DNA from: Xylogone sp. PMI_703
Taxonomy: Eukaryota; Ascomycota; Leotiomycetes
Assembly: GCA_021399445.1 (NCBI GenBank)
Contig: JAJTUQ010000018.1
Span: forward strand, 111,882-175,881
Direction: 5' to 3'
DNA length: 64,000 bases
The notes under the pieces were generated by a model. The model saw only the letters and a list, made by a program, of their open reading frames with translations, did not search any database and was not told the origin of the DNA. The translations under genes and the position numbers were made by a program. Of this stretch, positions 20,836 to 33,204 are shown in pieces (position 1 is the first letter of the stretch; each line of letters begins with the position of its first letter).

Positions 20836-21027
20836 CTATTCGCTCTTTGGATGGTGGCCAAGTCTCGGAATCAATAGAGTTGTAGGTAAAATACGGCCAG
20901 TTCTGCGGTTGCGGATGGTGAGTGACACATCAGCATCGCATAGCTCAAGCTCATTAGCTCTCGTAATTAGGGTATTCTTTCTTTTACTGAATTTTTGGTT
21001 ATCTCTTTTAGACGCTTTAACCGCCAT
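20836..21027 (-). pseudogene. MADS-box (SRF-type) gene, frameshifted
   Basis: Minus strand from an ATG at 21025-21027: FSKRKNTLITRANELELCD then ADVSLTIRNRRTGRI. It is the paralogue of the fragment at 11299-11484. At the nucleotide level the two match through the WPPS tail. This copy has lost one base after the RTGR codons (CGTATTTT versus CGTTATTTT), which sends the C-terminus out of frame to an early stop. Here the N-terminus with its own ATG is kept, unlike the 11.3 kb copy. Predicted to have been a small DNA-binding protein. Confidence 0.68.
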
Positions 21028-21582
21028 GTTGTTCAGCTGCGGATACAGAAAAGGTCGCCATTACACCCGCTCGAACATGTACTTATAGTTAAAAATCGAT
21101 GAACTGCCCGAGTTCCTAATCATCATCTCCAAGCTTGGGGCTCCGCGAATTTACCATCGACTTGATCCCAACAAAGAAACAACAGTCGGTATTCAACTCA
21201 GATTGTGTCTGGAACAAAGAATGCAACCTCACCAGGAGCATCGGCGTGATATACACCCCTGAGATAGCACCATAATTTCCAACACGCTAATCAAGACCAG
21301 AAATTTAATCCACCTCCAGAGGAACAAAGAAACTGACCAGAAATACGAGAACCAGAGCTATGAAAGAGGTAGAGGTCGAAGCAAGAGGTATTTTGAATCC
21401 GTCCGTAGTTTTTATTTAATAGCCATATAAGGGTTATACTCCATTTCGTGCTTGTTGCTGCCGGTATTAGATACTACCGCAAGAGCGGTTAGGTGGAGTG
21501 GTAGATTCTCAAGCTCTCGAGAGCCAGTTCGCTCTGAGCATTAACCACTGGTGGGCCGTGTTGCCTGGTACGTGACGAGGCT
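21028..21582. other. spacer
   Basis: Nothing recognised beyond the 3' flank of the CorA-like gene. Confidence 0.45.
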
Positions 21583-22953
21583 TTACAAGCTGATTTCCTG
21601 ACAGCTCCTATTTCCCATTGGCGCTTGATCATGGAGCAACGTCTGCGTAATACCACTTTCCTTCTTCTTAGAGATTATTGCCCAAGTTGTTTGGATTATT
21701 GCTGTCAGAATCACTGTCACTATTACGTAAATTGAAATCCATGGAGATGCTTGTGGTTTATCACCATCGAGGAAATTGAAAAATGTCATGGAGAAAAAGG
21801 TCTTTTACTTTCTGTTAATAAAGGTATCATAGGTCTACTGGTAAGGCACTAACCGAGGTAAAGGTAGCGGGAAGGAATAGTATCGTCACTGCAGCAATGA
21901 CTCTCATAGCTGCACTATCTCTTGCAGTAGCTAATGCAACAGCCCTGGAGTCTTCTGCAATTTGAAGCATTAACCTATTATCTTGACGGCTAAGTTCAGT
22001 AATAGTTCGCATTGTTATATTATCCTGAGAAGCAACAAGGCAATACACCTATTATACACAAATATTAGCATAACTACTAATCAAAAGTTGGATCTGGCAT
22101 ACTGTCTGGATTTGTGCCTCAATGCGTCCAGTGAGATAGCGCAGGCGAGCTAGGATGCCCGAGTACCAACTTTGAATGTGTTCAAGTTTCGAAATAATAT
22201 CATCTTGGGTCTCTATCTTGAACTGATCTCGAACTTTCTCGAGTCTGCTCTTGAGAGAGTTGACAGAGATTTGCATCTGTTGGGTCAAGTAGAGTCCAGT
22301 CTCAGATTGTAGCTTCAGAAAAGCAACCCTGCTTAAGAGACTGTTAAGGTCACGCGTAATGTCAATTAAATCTACGCTTTTCCAGTCTTGCATTTCTGTT
22401 TGGTGGTCATTCTGCGGATTATCAAATCGCCTCATTCCAGTAGTAGTTTCAATGTCGTATATTCTGTTGTGGCAACTATGGACAGTCGCACTAAACCATT
22501 TGGCCTGAAGCTCCATAGCTACCGCCGGAACCAACATTGGTCCAAATGGTAAAGGTGATATAGAGCCCAAATATGCAAAGAGCTCTGACAGCGACCAGGA
22601 CTCTGCACCGAATATCAGCACGCAGGTTCTGCCAGTCGTGATATTGAATGTCAAGGCCATCGAATAACACGAATACGATACGTTTTGCTGAATAACGAAC
22701 TCTATAGCTCTGGTTACTTGATGCGATTACACGGTAACGTTTCTTAGCAAGCTTACGTGCGTGCTCCCACTCCATGTTGTCGTCCTTCGCAGATGGAGAT
22801 ATATATGTTGCCATGCCTGTACTCAAGACTGAGAGATAAACTGGAGATATATTGAACTCTCGAACTATTTGCTCAAAGAGCACACGGGAGAGAGGTAGTG
22901 GTAGTAACCCGTTGCTGGCGGGGGTGTGGGATTCAAAGGCACTTGCACCTACT
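21583..22953 (-). CDS. fungal CorA-like Mg2+-transporter-family protein
   Basis: Model on the minus strand: exons about 22953-22682, 22602-22103, 22048-21854 and 21801-21583. The introns (79, 54 and 52 bp) all have GT...AG ends and keep the frame. The N-terminal part reads FEQIVREFNISPVYLSVLST. A long helical segment follows: DLNSLLSRVAFLKLQSETG, then a coiled 'SLKSRLEKVRDQFK' and 'SWYSGILARLRYLTGRIEAQ'. Then comes QDNITMRTITELSRQDN and ATARDSAAMRVIAAVTILFL, which leads into the first membrane helix. A second helix is WISIYVIVTVILTAIIQTTW. These features are those of CorA-fold proteins, but the loop between the helices (MTFFNF) lacks the GMN selectivity motif, as is usual in this fungal subfamily, so ion transport is unproven. 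The first exon is not found: an acceptor-like CTAAGTAG precedes 22953. Confidence 0.75.
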
Positions 22954-23785
22954 TAGCTATCACCTTTTATGAGATCTAGTAGGCTCCTACATGACGCAAA
23001 CATCTGGTTCATCTTGCAACTATGGTGAAGATGAGTAAAATGGCACTTTAGATTAGGTACTTCCTAGTACCACGTACGTCGTTCAACCCATGAAGATATT
23101 TGAATACATCCTGTTCAGAATGGAAAATCTGCTTATTAGAACTAAGCTGACGGTAAGAAGCAGCCGCGCTCGAATGGTTAAGTGGCATATCCTGAGGAAA
23201 TTATCAGAATTACAGACTCGTGGTTATATCTCAGAAGATTTGTTTACGAACCTGAATCGTAGAACGGAGAGTATGGCATTTCTTAAAGTCACCAAAGGTA
23301 CCGGGCATCTCGTAAAGAGTGGTGGATAACCAGGCGCCCTTGGACATTTTAATTCAAGTCTCTGTTAAAAACTAAACGAAAAGAGTAAAAGAGCTGTCGC
23401 GGCCGCTTTAAGTTGGTAACAAGTTGACAGAGGGCTAAAGCAAGGAGAGAGGAGAGGCTTATTTCATTTATGTACTTGCGCGCTTCAGCTTGGGCACTGA
23501 TCAAGCAGGGGTGGGGTAAAATTTAAAGCCACCTTGGGCATTGATATGGAATGAAACTGGTATTCGCTGTGCGTATGCGGGAGTCACCCGGCTTAGATTA
23601 GGTGGCAGTGACCTGGATATTTGTTGATTGGAATGACATGCACACAGCCACGGCGGCGCTAAAAGTGTGAGCTCGCCAGGGCGTAAATAAATGCGACCGT
23701 CCACCTCATGACGTGTCCCCCACTCAGGTGGTTCATGATAGCCTGACATTTATTCTACGGTTACAGGTTTTCGCACAGGGAGACG
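22954..23785. other. intergenic between divergent genes; small ORF 23090-23329
   Basis: A 79-codon plus ORF with ATG at 23090 is basic and helical but matches nothing I know. The minus ORF 23501-23749 likewise. The region probably holds the missing first exon of the CorA-like gene and the promoter of the NLR. Confidence 0.4.
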
Positions 23786-26700
23786 ATGGTACAACTTAGC
23801 TCAAACTTAGTTAAGACACTTTCTAGCAGCATCACAGCACTTCTCAAGATAATTAGGGATGGTGAGAGCGGAGAGCCTGGTAGCTTCAGTGCGTGCTAAT
23901 GAAACTTATATTTACAGGTTAGGTCCGTCACAGAAGAGCATACAGGGCTCAAAACCTTATATGAACCTCCTAATCTCCTCATATCAATTGAGTAGGGTTT
24001 GCTTCTAGGTTTAATCGAGAAATGCTAATAGCTACGGCAGCATAGTCGCAATACACGGGTTGGGAGCTCATCCAGACGATACATGGACCCAGAACATCAA
24101 TGACTCTAGCGGGAAGCCACAGTATGTCAACTGGCTCTGCGAACCATCCATGCTTCCAGAAGCAGTTCCAAACGCCCGCATCATGCGTTATGGATACAAA
24201 TCTCAGTGGTTTGGGGATGAGAGAGTCGAGCCCGGCACTACGTTAATTTCCGACGTCGCAAAGGACCTACTCAAGGAGTTGGAGATTGAACGAAAGGTAT
24301 ATTCATGTTCATAACATTATGCAACTTTCTGACCACCATGCTAGACGAATCCTAGCCGACCTCTGATATTTATCGCTCACAGCTTTGGCGGACTCCTCTT
24401 GATTAAGGCCCTACGGATGTCTTATGATAGTCCAGAGAACTGGTTAAATCCATTTAAATCGACTGCTGGTCTCATATTTCTCGGGACACCGTTTCGGGGA
24501 AGACAAGGAATGACACAAAGTGATATGGTCGAGGCAGTTTTGAAGAAGTATAGGTCAGATCAGGTCCACGGCAAATCACTAGACCTCGCTGTTCCGAGCA
24601 ATGAGTATTTGCAGCAAACGGTCGACCATTTTCTAGATGCGCGGCAGCGCTCCTGCCCGGTTCCGCTTTGGTGCTTTTATGAAACTCTCGAGAGTAACCA
24701 GGGGGCGATTGTAGGGACTAAAGAATTTAAGGTAAGCACGCTACCGGATGCCTCAGCGTTGTTGTCGGCATCAAGTTGAGACCTAGCTAACTGGAAATCT
24801 AGGCAATGGTTGTACCACAAGAGTCAGCTTGTCTGGATATCATGCCTGGTGTCACGAAGGAGCCTCTCCGGCGAAACCACTATGACATGAACAAATTTGG
24901 GAATGCTTCAGAAGCATCTTACAGATCTGTGAGAAACGCAATCACAAAGATTGCCGACTCTCTCCTTGATACTCGCAAGAATTCCTTACTCGACGGAGCG
25001 GATGCTCGGTTACGGAATTACTATGCTTCTGCGCAACGTCTCGATGTTCAGAGAATTTCCGGCGATATACTGTCAATGGACCAATGTTACATTAATCTAG
25101 CTGTTGTAGAGCAGTCACACTCAGCCAATATGAGCAACACTCCGCAATATTCTCCTTTTTCAATCCTTGCACGTTTGAAGGTTGAGACTATCAACGAGGA
25201 TAAGCGAGTACACTTACCAAGGCTTTTTGACTCACGAAAACTACCAGATGGTACAAATTTTACACCAAAGCGCATTTTGATTCGAGGACGTGCCGGTGTC
25301 GGAAAGACAACGCTTTGTAAAAAGATTGTCCATGATTATCTCCACCACAACATGTGGTGTCAGTTGTTTGATCTACTGCTTTGGGTACCCCTACGAAGGC
25401 TAAAAAAAGACAACCTTCCAGAAAAGTACACTTTTGTGGATTTATTTCACGACTTATACTTTTCAGAACATGAAAATGGCAGAGGCCTTGCTAGAGAGTT
25501 ATCGGAATCAATTGAAGACCCAAACAAAAAAGACAAAATTCTGTTCATACTCGATGGGTTAGATGAAGTATCCCAGGAATGGAATTCCGAAACGCCGATG
25601 CAAAATGTTCTTCTGCGTCTTCTAGGTCAACCCCAAGTAATTATTACATCCCGGCCATATGGGATAAACCTAAATCGCTTGGGCCCACTAGATCTAGAAC
25701 TTGAAACTATTGGATTTGATGAGAACCAAGTTGAGACCTATATCAGGAAGGTTGTTACCAAAGATGAAACAAGAACTGATGGTATCTTGAATTTCATCCG
25801 GAAACACGCCCTGATTAAAGGACTAGTTCGGATTCCCATTCAACTGGATGCATTATGTTATAGTTGGGATAGTAGCTTCATGTCTGGAACAGAACCAAAG
25901 ACAATGACCACGCTCTATCAGGCAATTGTATTGAAATTATGGCAGAAGGATGTCTTGCGATTAAGAAAATCGGACAAGGATATAAATGAGTACACAGTCC
26001 ATACTCTTGAAGATTTCCAAATCCAGGAGTTGGTGCCGGATGAAATCAACCTTCTCGAAAGCCTAGCTTTTGTTGGAATCTATAACGGGATCATTCAATT
26101 TAACAAAATCAATCGACGAGCAATATATACCTTTCTAAAACGCCAAGGAACTTCACTCCCTGATTCACCAGATACTATACTAAAAAGGATTTCTTTCTTG
26201 CATACGTCAGATATCGAAGTCATGGACCAGGATCGAAGCTATCATTTCTTACATCTCACATTTCAAGAGTTTTTTGCTGCTCGGTACTTTATAAAACATT
26301 GGACAAAGGGTGAACAACTGCATTATATTGACCTTAAACATAAAACACTTGAGAATTTCTCAATAACACCTCAGGAATTTCTTCAAAAGGAGAAGTATAA
26401 CTCACGTTATAATATTTTGTGGCGGTTTGTCGCGGGCTTGCTCCAAGATGAAAATAACACTGTAGAATCTCTGAAGTGTTTCTTTCAAGGACTGGAAGCT
26501 GAACCACGTGATTTATTAGGCCCAACTCATCAACGAATTCTTATGCACTGCCTTAGCGAAGTGACTTTAGATAGAGAAAGTGGCTTTGGTATGCGGGTTC
26601 AGATAGAGCAACATTTGCTGCAATGGTTGCGCTTTGAATGTAACTTCCATGACAAAGCTTGGTTATGTCGTGAAAGAGAGTGTCCAGAGCATCTCATAGA

Positions 26701-27952
26701 GACCTTGTTAGACGAAGAATCGATACAAGTGAAAACGAGTGTCTTGAGAGCATTATCTGAACAGCAAGGATTGTCAAAAAGGATTCTTCAAGTTTTAGTC
26801 CCACTATTGAAGGATGAGGATGAGGATGTGAGATCTGAGGCTGCTAAAGCATTACGTCAACAAGCCAATTTACCACTTGATATCCTCCAAACTTTGATCT
26901 TACTATTGAAGGATGAGGATTCAGATGTGAGATCCTGGGCTGTTGAAGCATTACGTCAACAAGCTAATTTATCACTGGATATCTTTCAAGCTTTGATCCT
27001 ATTATTGAAGGATAAGAATTGGGATGTGAGATATAAGGCTATTAAAACTTTAGGTCAACAAGCCAATTTACCACCTGATATCCTTCAAGCATTAATCCCA
27101 CTATTGAAGGATGAGGATTCAGATGTAAGATTTGAGGCTACTAAAGTATTATGTCAATCAGCCAATTTAACACTGGATATCCTTCAAGCATTAATCCCAC
27201 TATTGAAGGATAAGAATTGGGATGTGAGATATAAGGCTGTTAAAACTTTAAGTCAACAAGCCAATTTACAACCGGATATCCTTCAAGCTTTGATCTTACT
27301 ATTGAAGGATGAGAATTGGAGTATGAGATCTGGGGCTATTGAAGTACTAAGTCAACAAGCCAATTTACCACTGGATATCCTTCAAGCTTTGATCCTATTA
27401 TTGAAGGATAAGACTTGGGATGTGAGATCTGGGGCTGTTAAAGTATTACGTCAACAAGCCAATTTATCACCAGATATCCTTCAAGTTTTAATCCCACTAT
27501 TGAAGGATGAGGATTCGGATATGAGATCTAGGGCTGTTAAAGTACTAAGTCAACAAACTAATTTACCACCTGATATCCTTCAAGCTTTGATCCCACTATT
27601 GAAGGATAAGAATTGGAGTGTGAGATCTGTCACTACTGAAGCATTAGGAAAACATAGCGAATTCTACACTACCCTTCTTAATCTAAGTAAACAAGATTGG
27701 AAGTTTTTGTATAGAGTTTGGCTAAAGAGAAGTTTTGAGGATCAAATATGTTGTTACTTAATGGATAATAGCTTTTACATTGATACACCCGAGGGATTAC
27801 AAACAGTTAGCGTTGGGAAACGCAAGCAAGGGGAGCTCAAGAATAAAATTCAAGAGGCACAGCTTGCGTTAGTTGTCCCTTCTTATGCTCCACCAGAGAA
27901 AAGGAAAGCAGATACACAAAAATCATGGATGACGCGTTTGCTATTCCAATAG
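23786..27952 (+). CDS. NLR: alpha/beta-hydrolase (DUF676-like) - NACHT - HEAT repeats
   Basis: Secure exons: about 23918-23991, 24041-24296, 24345-24731 and 24803-27952; introns of 49, 48 and 71 bp with CTAAT/CTGAC/CTAAC branches keep the frame. A 5' exon from the ATG at 23786 (MVQLSSNLVKTLSSS) is likely, but its junction is unresolved. The N-domain is a serine-esterase fold: IVAIHGLGAHPDDTW, nucleophile motif IAHSFGG, then FLGTPFRG. NACHT: Walker A GRAGVGKTTL (at about 25290), Walker B ILFILDGLDEVS, sensor VIITSRP, and the post-NACHT helical block with FLHLTFQEFFAARYF. Nine 33-residue HEAT-type repeats (26789-27679) form the sensor, then about 90 residues follow. This is the fungal NLR plan: ligand binding to the repeats opens the NACHT, which activates the esterase-like effector. 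No frame damage is seen. Likely a cell-death or allorecognition receptor. Confidence 0.88.
26789..27679 (+). repeat. nine 99-bp HEAT repeats inside the NLR
   Basis: Nine tandem in-frame units of exactly 99 bp. The consensus runs QALIPLLKD..., then a variable x(ND)(WS)xVR block, then A.K.LxQQANLPPDIL. The units are very alike at nucleotide level (shared CTATTGAAGGAT, CAACAAGCCAATTTA). Differences cluster at four or five codons after LLKD and after VR. This is the pattern of concerted evolution with variable recognition positions seen in fungal NLR sensors. Confidence 0.9.
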
Positions 27953-28919
27953 TGGTTGGATAACCAAAGATTGGGCCAGTAGCGAAAAAATTGCAAAATA
28001 TAACTTCGAGATATTTTCGGTATATTGCACATTTATTGTATCTTTTTATTATTATTACTCTGGCGGGAGGGTCTGAGGGGACCTAGTTACTATGTAGTAC
28101 TGAAATTTGCCACCTATACATATTCTAGAAACTTCTGCAAAAGCCTTGAACCACCGAGGTTTCGTGGATAAGCATAAGTGGTTATTCTGGGATTTCTAAC
28201 CACAAGAGTACACGTGATTTTGAATATGATCGAATAACTTCGGACTCAAGCTCTCTTGATGCATCTAGAACACGCATAGCAATATCCAAAAAACAAAAAA
28301 AAATGGTTACATTTATTCAATATTCCAGAATCGGAACAAGAGATGAATATAAAATCAGCTCTTCAAGGTATTCAAAGCAAATGCGATTTGCTTATAGACG
28401 GGAACTCTTTTTATTGGCATTGTGTTCGTTTCTATCTTTTTCAAGGAAATAAAGCTCGACTAGCCTACGATATATGAAATATTAGTAATGGAAATAAATA
28501 CACCAATAAGCATATCACATCATTGCATGTACATCTTAAGCAAAAGCGTCCTCATCTAGCCGAATCAATACTCCCGTTAGCAGATTTATATTTGATGGGT
28601 AATCTAACTAAAGCGAGGAAGTAGAGTTATTAATCAAATCAGTGCCCAGATTCCTCTTGCATTAGAAGCAGATAGAGCAGCCATTGCACCTGACGATGGC
28701 TGTGCTCTTACTAAGCTTGATACCAATACTCTTTCAGCTAGCCAAGGGAGCGTACGGTCCACGAACATGGGCACACTTGAAGGGAGTGAACTTGTAGTAC
28801 ACTTAACCTAGGTTAATATTCCACTTCAATGAATTACCGGTAATGCTTATGTGAGATGGTGGGGCTATTCTGCACTAGCCCAGGAGAGGCCATTTCCTTC
28901 GATTTGAGGTACTGATCAG
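27953..28919. other. spacer with decayed coding remnant at about 28300-28720
   Basis: The plus strand at 28310-28480 reads as a plausible helical protein (MNIKSALQGIQSKCDLLIDG and on) interrupted by stops; a second open stretch ends near 28620. No family recognised. It may be an old NLR or cargo gene. Confidence 0.4.
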
Positions 28920-29310
28920 CGTGGCGACCTTGCGAAAGCTTGGGCACTACAGCAGCCACAAAGCTTATGAGGACACCCAGTCCCATAGTCAGGCTTAATG
29001 GCTCAGATAGTATGATTTCACAATTACCAGGAGTGATAAAAGCTCGATTTTGGAGCAGTGGGGAAGGGGTTCTGTCTCGCAATAAAAAGGAGGTCTTCTG
29101 TAATCAAGCACAATAACAATGATACAAACGTAATTTTTTAGTGAGAAAAGATCCAAGGTATTCAGCAGTGACCACGATATGAGATTTGTATAAAATTATG
29201 GTAAATATTAACGCGTGTATAAAATGTTGGGTTGCTTGAAGTCAAAGTACCCCTCAATTTGCCCGGCACGGCGGGGTGTCCGGCACACCGGGACGGGCGT
29301 TATGACTTTC
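28920..29310. repeat. direct repeat R2, left copy
   Basis: Diverged but colinear with 34250-34640. Shared stretches include CACTACAGCAGCCAC versus CGCTACAGCAGCCAC, GCTTGAAGTCAAAGTACCCC and CGGCACGGCGGGGTGTCCGG. It ends in a GC-rich block with near-palindromic GTGTCCGGCACAC. Same orientation as the right copy. The minus ORF 28834-29082 inside it is not conserved in the right copy. Confidence 0.8.
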
Positions 29311-29671
29311 AAATGTGCATCCTTGCCTAGCCGCTAAAAGATCGAGGCTACCCCTTCGCGCTAATATTAGGCAGCGCTCCCCGCGACGCTAAGCAATTGG
29401 GCCGCAGATCTTCCTCCTCGTTATCCACCTCATCATCTTCTCCTTCGACACTAGTTACCGCATGGTATCGTACTCTACCAGCCGCATTATCATTTTCGCG
29501 ACCGCCTATCTGGATTGGTGTTAAGTTATTCTCTAGGTCTTTCGCACCGACGTAGACCCGACTTCTGTCCTCGAAAATCCTACGTGCGTTCTGCTCGTTG
29601 GCAGCCTTGTAAGAAACACTTCGAGATTTGTAGTACCCGTTTCCAACCCATACCAGCTCAATATCCTAAGT

Positions 29672-32600
29672 ATGTCCGGCGTCGGCGAGGCAAGTCTTGT
29701 CCTCGGCATAATCTCTTCCATCATTTCAATCGTCGATGCTACCAAGCAAGTCTACGAGGCTGTTGAGGACGAAGCGGGTCTCCCAACAAATTTCAAGAAG
29801 TCAGCGACGAAACTCCCTCTGATCTCGAAGCTCCTCGAAGATGCGGAAAGATACGTCAATAACGTTGCGGACGAGTCGGTAAAGGCTGCATTTACACCTA
29901 CTTTGGAGGATTGTAAAGTTCAAGCTACACACCTTCAGGAGTTGTTTGAAAAGGTCATGCCAGAAGAGGGTGACTCGAGGTGGGAACGATATGTGAAAGC
30001 TGCTCGGACGATTGGAAAGGGAGGCCGTGTGGAGAGTTTGGTTGGACGGATTCTAGATGACCTGCAACTCTTGACAACGAAGTTTCCAGAAGTGACGACA
30101 CCAAGAGGGAAAGACCAGTTGGCTAAGGCCATTGAGGAGGTGACCAAGATGGAGCCTTCCTTACCTGACGGCTTCGAACAAATGCCTGCGTACGCACACT
30201 ATGGCAGTGGCGACCAAAATATCAACGCCGGGAGTGGCGCTCAACACATCAATTCCGGGTCGGGTAATCAAAACTCTGGTTCGGGCCAACAGTATATTGG
30301 TACCAATCACATCGGTGCGCCTTCTAAGTCGTCATGATATGAAGGAGTTGTAGTTAATAAATGCTGCAGTTAACAATCATACTTCAAATAAGCATATTAC
30401 TGTCGATGACATAGATCAATTTTGTCTTCACTCTTTGCAATGCCCTGATACACTGGTTGTCAAGAATCGCCTGAAAGAGAACAAGGACAAGTTACTTCGT
30501 AAATCTATCGACTGGATCTTTCAACACCCGCAATATATCAGCTGGAAAGATGGAGACGATATCTGCTTACTCTGGATCAGGGGTGGCGCAGGCAAAGGAA
30601 AGACCATGATGTCGATCGGTCTTATTGAGCATCTTTTGCTTCCACAAGATGATTCTACCGTGGTGACTTACTTTTTCTGTCAAAATGCCGACTATGAGCT
30701 CAACACCCTCGAAGCGATCATCAAAGGTTTGATTCTGCAATTAGTAAACCAGCAAAAGGAGCTTAAAGAATCTTTACGCCGTCGCTGGGATACTGTAAAC
30801 GGGCGTTTTGGTGAGGATGTTACCTCGTGGCGAATGCTCTGGGACATCCTTTTAGAGATGTTAGAACACTGCAAGTGCCAAAGAGTATACGTGATTGTGG
30901 ATGCTCTTGATGAGTGCCAAAATGATGGCATGGCCGATCTCCTGAAGCGTCTCGTCCGAACGGGACTCCAGCGTCCTTCCAAGGTCAAATGGCTATTAAC
31001 AAGTCGACCATTGGACTGCGCTGAGCAGGAGTTGCTAGCCGGATCTGATCAGGTGTTAGTCAGCCTGGAGCTCAACTCAAAACATGTTTCTGAAGCTGTA
31101 AAGGCTTACATCGCTTTCAAAGTGCATGAGCTCGATCGTCGCCGCAGCTATGGAGAAACGCTGCGGCAAGAAGTAGAGACCGAGCTTACAGAAAAGGCCG
31201 AGGACACGTATTTGTGGGTAAGCTTGGTGTGCAAGAGACTCGAGAGCGTGCACCGGGATAAAGCATTGACCACAATTCAAGACTTGCCGCCAGGTTTGCA
31301 TCCTCTTTATCATCGGGTATTTAATCAGCTTAGCAAAGGCGAATTAGCCGTTGTGAGTGGATGTGTGCGACTCCTCAAGGTGATGATGCTAGCCTATCGA
31401 CCTCTGAATGTGGCGGAGGTAGGTAGCGTGACAAGTCTGCCTGACCAATTGGTTGCTGTTGAAGCGTTGGTCGATCGATGTGCTTCATTTCTCAAGATGC
31501 GAGGAACCGACATCGAATTTGTTCATCAATCAGCTCGAGACTATTTGGCTGGGAAGAATGGTCAATCTATACTCGACTCCTATGAACATTATGGGCATGG
31601 TGAGATTGCACTGAGTTGTCTATCCCATCTATCTCAACGACTTAAGGTCAATCTTGTTGACCTACCGCAACTTGATTCGACTAGGGAATTGATGGAAAGG
31701 AATAAACTGGTGGCTAGCGTGGACTACGCAGCCACCTTCTGGGTGCAACACCTCGAGGGCGCCAAGCGAACGACGCTGATACAGAACGCTCTTGCTGAAC
31801 AAGGGGAAGTCAGTACATTCCTCCGTACTAAGTTGTTGGAGTGGCTAGAATGCCTAAGTTTGTTAGAAAAGCTCTCACGCGCTATCGAGGCATTAAAGAC
31901 ATTAACAGATGCAGTAGACGTGAGTAATAAAAGTTTGACTTCCGGGATCATTGTCTGACTAAAGGCTTGTCTAGTTAAAGAAGGACCCTTCCTTATCAAT
32001 GCTTGTGCGGGATGCTACACGTTTCTTGTTGCGACACTACTCCACAATAGCAACTTGGCCGTTACAGATCTATAGCTCTGCGATAGTTTTTAGCCCTCAA
32101 ACAAGCGTAGTAAGGAGGATTAATCTCGACAAGCTTCCCGTGTGGTTCAGAAAGCTCCCTCAAGTGGAAAACTCGTGGGCTTCTCTAATCCAGACGCTCG
32201 CCGGTCACTCGGACTCGGTCAGGGCTATAGCATTCTCGCCAGACGGTAAGCAGATCGCATCAGGATCTGACGATCGGACTATCAAGCTCTGGGACGCTAC
32301 TACAGGCGATCTTCAAAAGACGCTCGCCGGTCACTCGAGCTGGGTTACAACTGTAGCATTCTCGCCAGACGGCAGGCAGATCGCATCAGGATCTGGCGAT
32401 CATGGCGATCAGACTATCAAGCTCTGGGACGCTACTACAGGCGATCTTCAAAAGACGTTCGCCGGTCACTCGCGCTCGGTTAGAGTTGTAGCATTCTCGC
32501 CAGACAGCAAGCAGATCGCATCAGGATCTGACGATCGGACTATCAAGCTTTGGGATGCTACTACAGGCGATCTTCAAAAGACGCTCGCCGGTCACTCGGA

Positions 32601-33204
32601 CTGGGTTACAGCTGTAGCATTCTCGCCAGACGGCAAGCAGATCGCATCAGGATCTGACGATTGGACTATCAAGCTTTGGGATGCTACTACAGGCGATCTT
32701 CAAAAGACGCTTGCCGGTCACTCGGACTCGGTCAGGGCAATAACATTCTCGCCAGACGGTAAGCAGATCGCATCAGGATCTGACGATCGGACTATCAAGC
32801 TCTGGGACGTTGCCAAAGCCTTGAAAATCTCAAGATTGATCAGCAGTACAATTAGTAGTCGATTTAAGTTCCGTGCTTGGCAGGAAATCAAGACCTTACA
32901 AACAGTCGACTCCTTGAAATTCTCTGTAGACGGCCGATACCTCGCAACAAATCTTGGAGTAGTTAAGATCGAAAGCACTATAGATAAACAAATCCCTGGA
33001 TTCAAGTCATTAAAAAATCTCCGGGTCAATAATCAGTGGATTTGCTATGGAGCTGTGCCTGTGTTTCTTCTACCTTCAGATTTCAAGTTACTATGTTATG
33101 ATGTAAGAGGCGATCAAGTAGCTGTCGGGTTTACCAATGGTCGAGTTTTGAGCTTCGATATTGATCGTATAAGCTTGAACTCAATATTCAAAAACTCAGC
33201 ATAG
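29672..33204 (+). CDS. NLR: SesA-like N-domain - NACHT - WD40
   Basis: Model: exons 29672-30299, 30370-31919 and 31975-33204, 1135 aa. The 55-bp intron 31920-31974 (GTGAGT, branch CTGAC, CTAG) is clear. The 70-bp intron 30300-30369 keeps the frame, but its donor (GTACCA) is weak. The N-domain (MSGVGEASLVLGIISSIISI and on) is the SesA/NACHT-N helical type. It is followed by a Gly/Asn/Gln-rich stretch with repeated GSGxQ near residues 175-208. NACHT: Walker A IRGGAGKGKTMM, Walker B VYVIVDALDEC, sensor WLLTSRP, and a VHQSARDYL block. A linker typical of the family ends in KLPVWFRKLP, then five WD40 repeats and a degenerate C-terminal part. The first two-thirds could also be expressed alone: if intron 1 is retained, a 221-aa SesA protein ends at 30337. 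Predicted non-self or xenobiotic receptor. Frame intact. Confidence 0.85.
32194..32820 (+). repeat. five near-identical WD40 repeats in the NLR
   Basis: Units of 42 codons (126 bp) with the shared core VAFSPDGKQIASGSDD then TIKLWDATTGDLQKTLAGH. Unit 2 has three extra codons (GDHGDQ region). Differences sit almost only after AGHS (DSVRA, SWVTT, RSVRV, DWVTA, DSVRA) and at the residue before TIKLWD (R, Q, R, W, R). This matches the HET-E/HNWD-type pattern of a homogenised repeat with a few variable surface positions. Confidence 0.9.

Noticed and set aside
28834..29082. 82-codon minus ORF with a hydrophobic stretch
   Set aside because: It lies in repeat R2, and the same frame is broken in the other R2 copy, so it is not conserved as protein.
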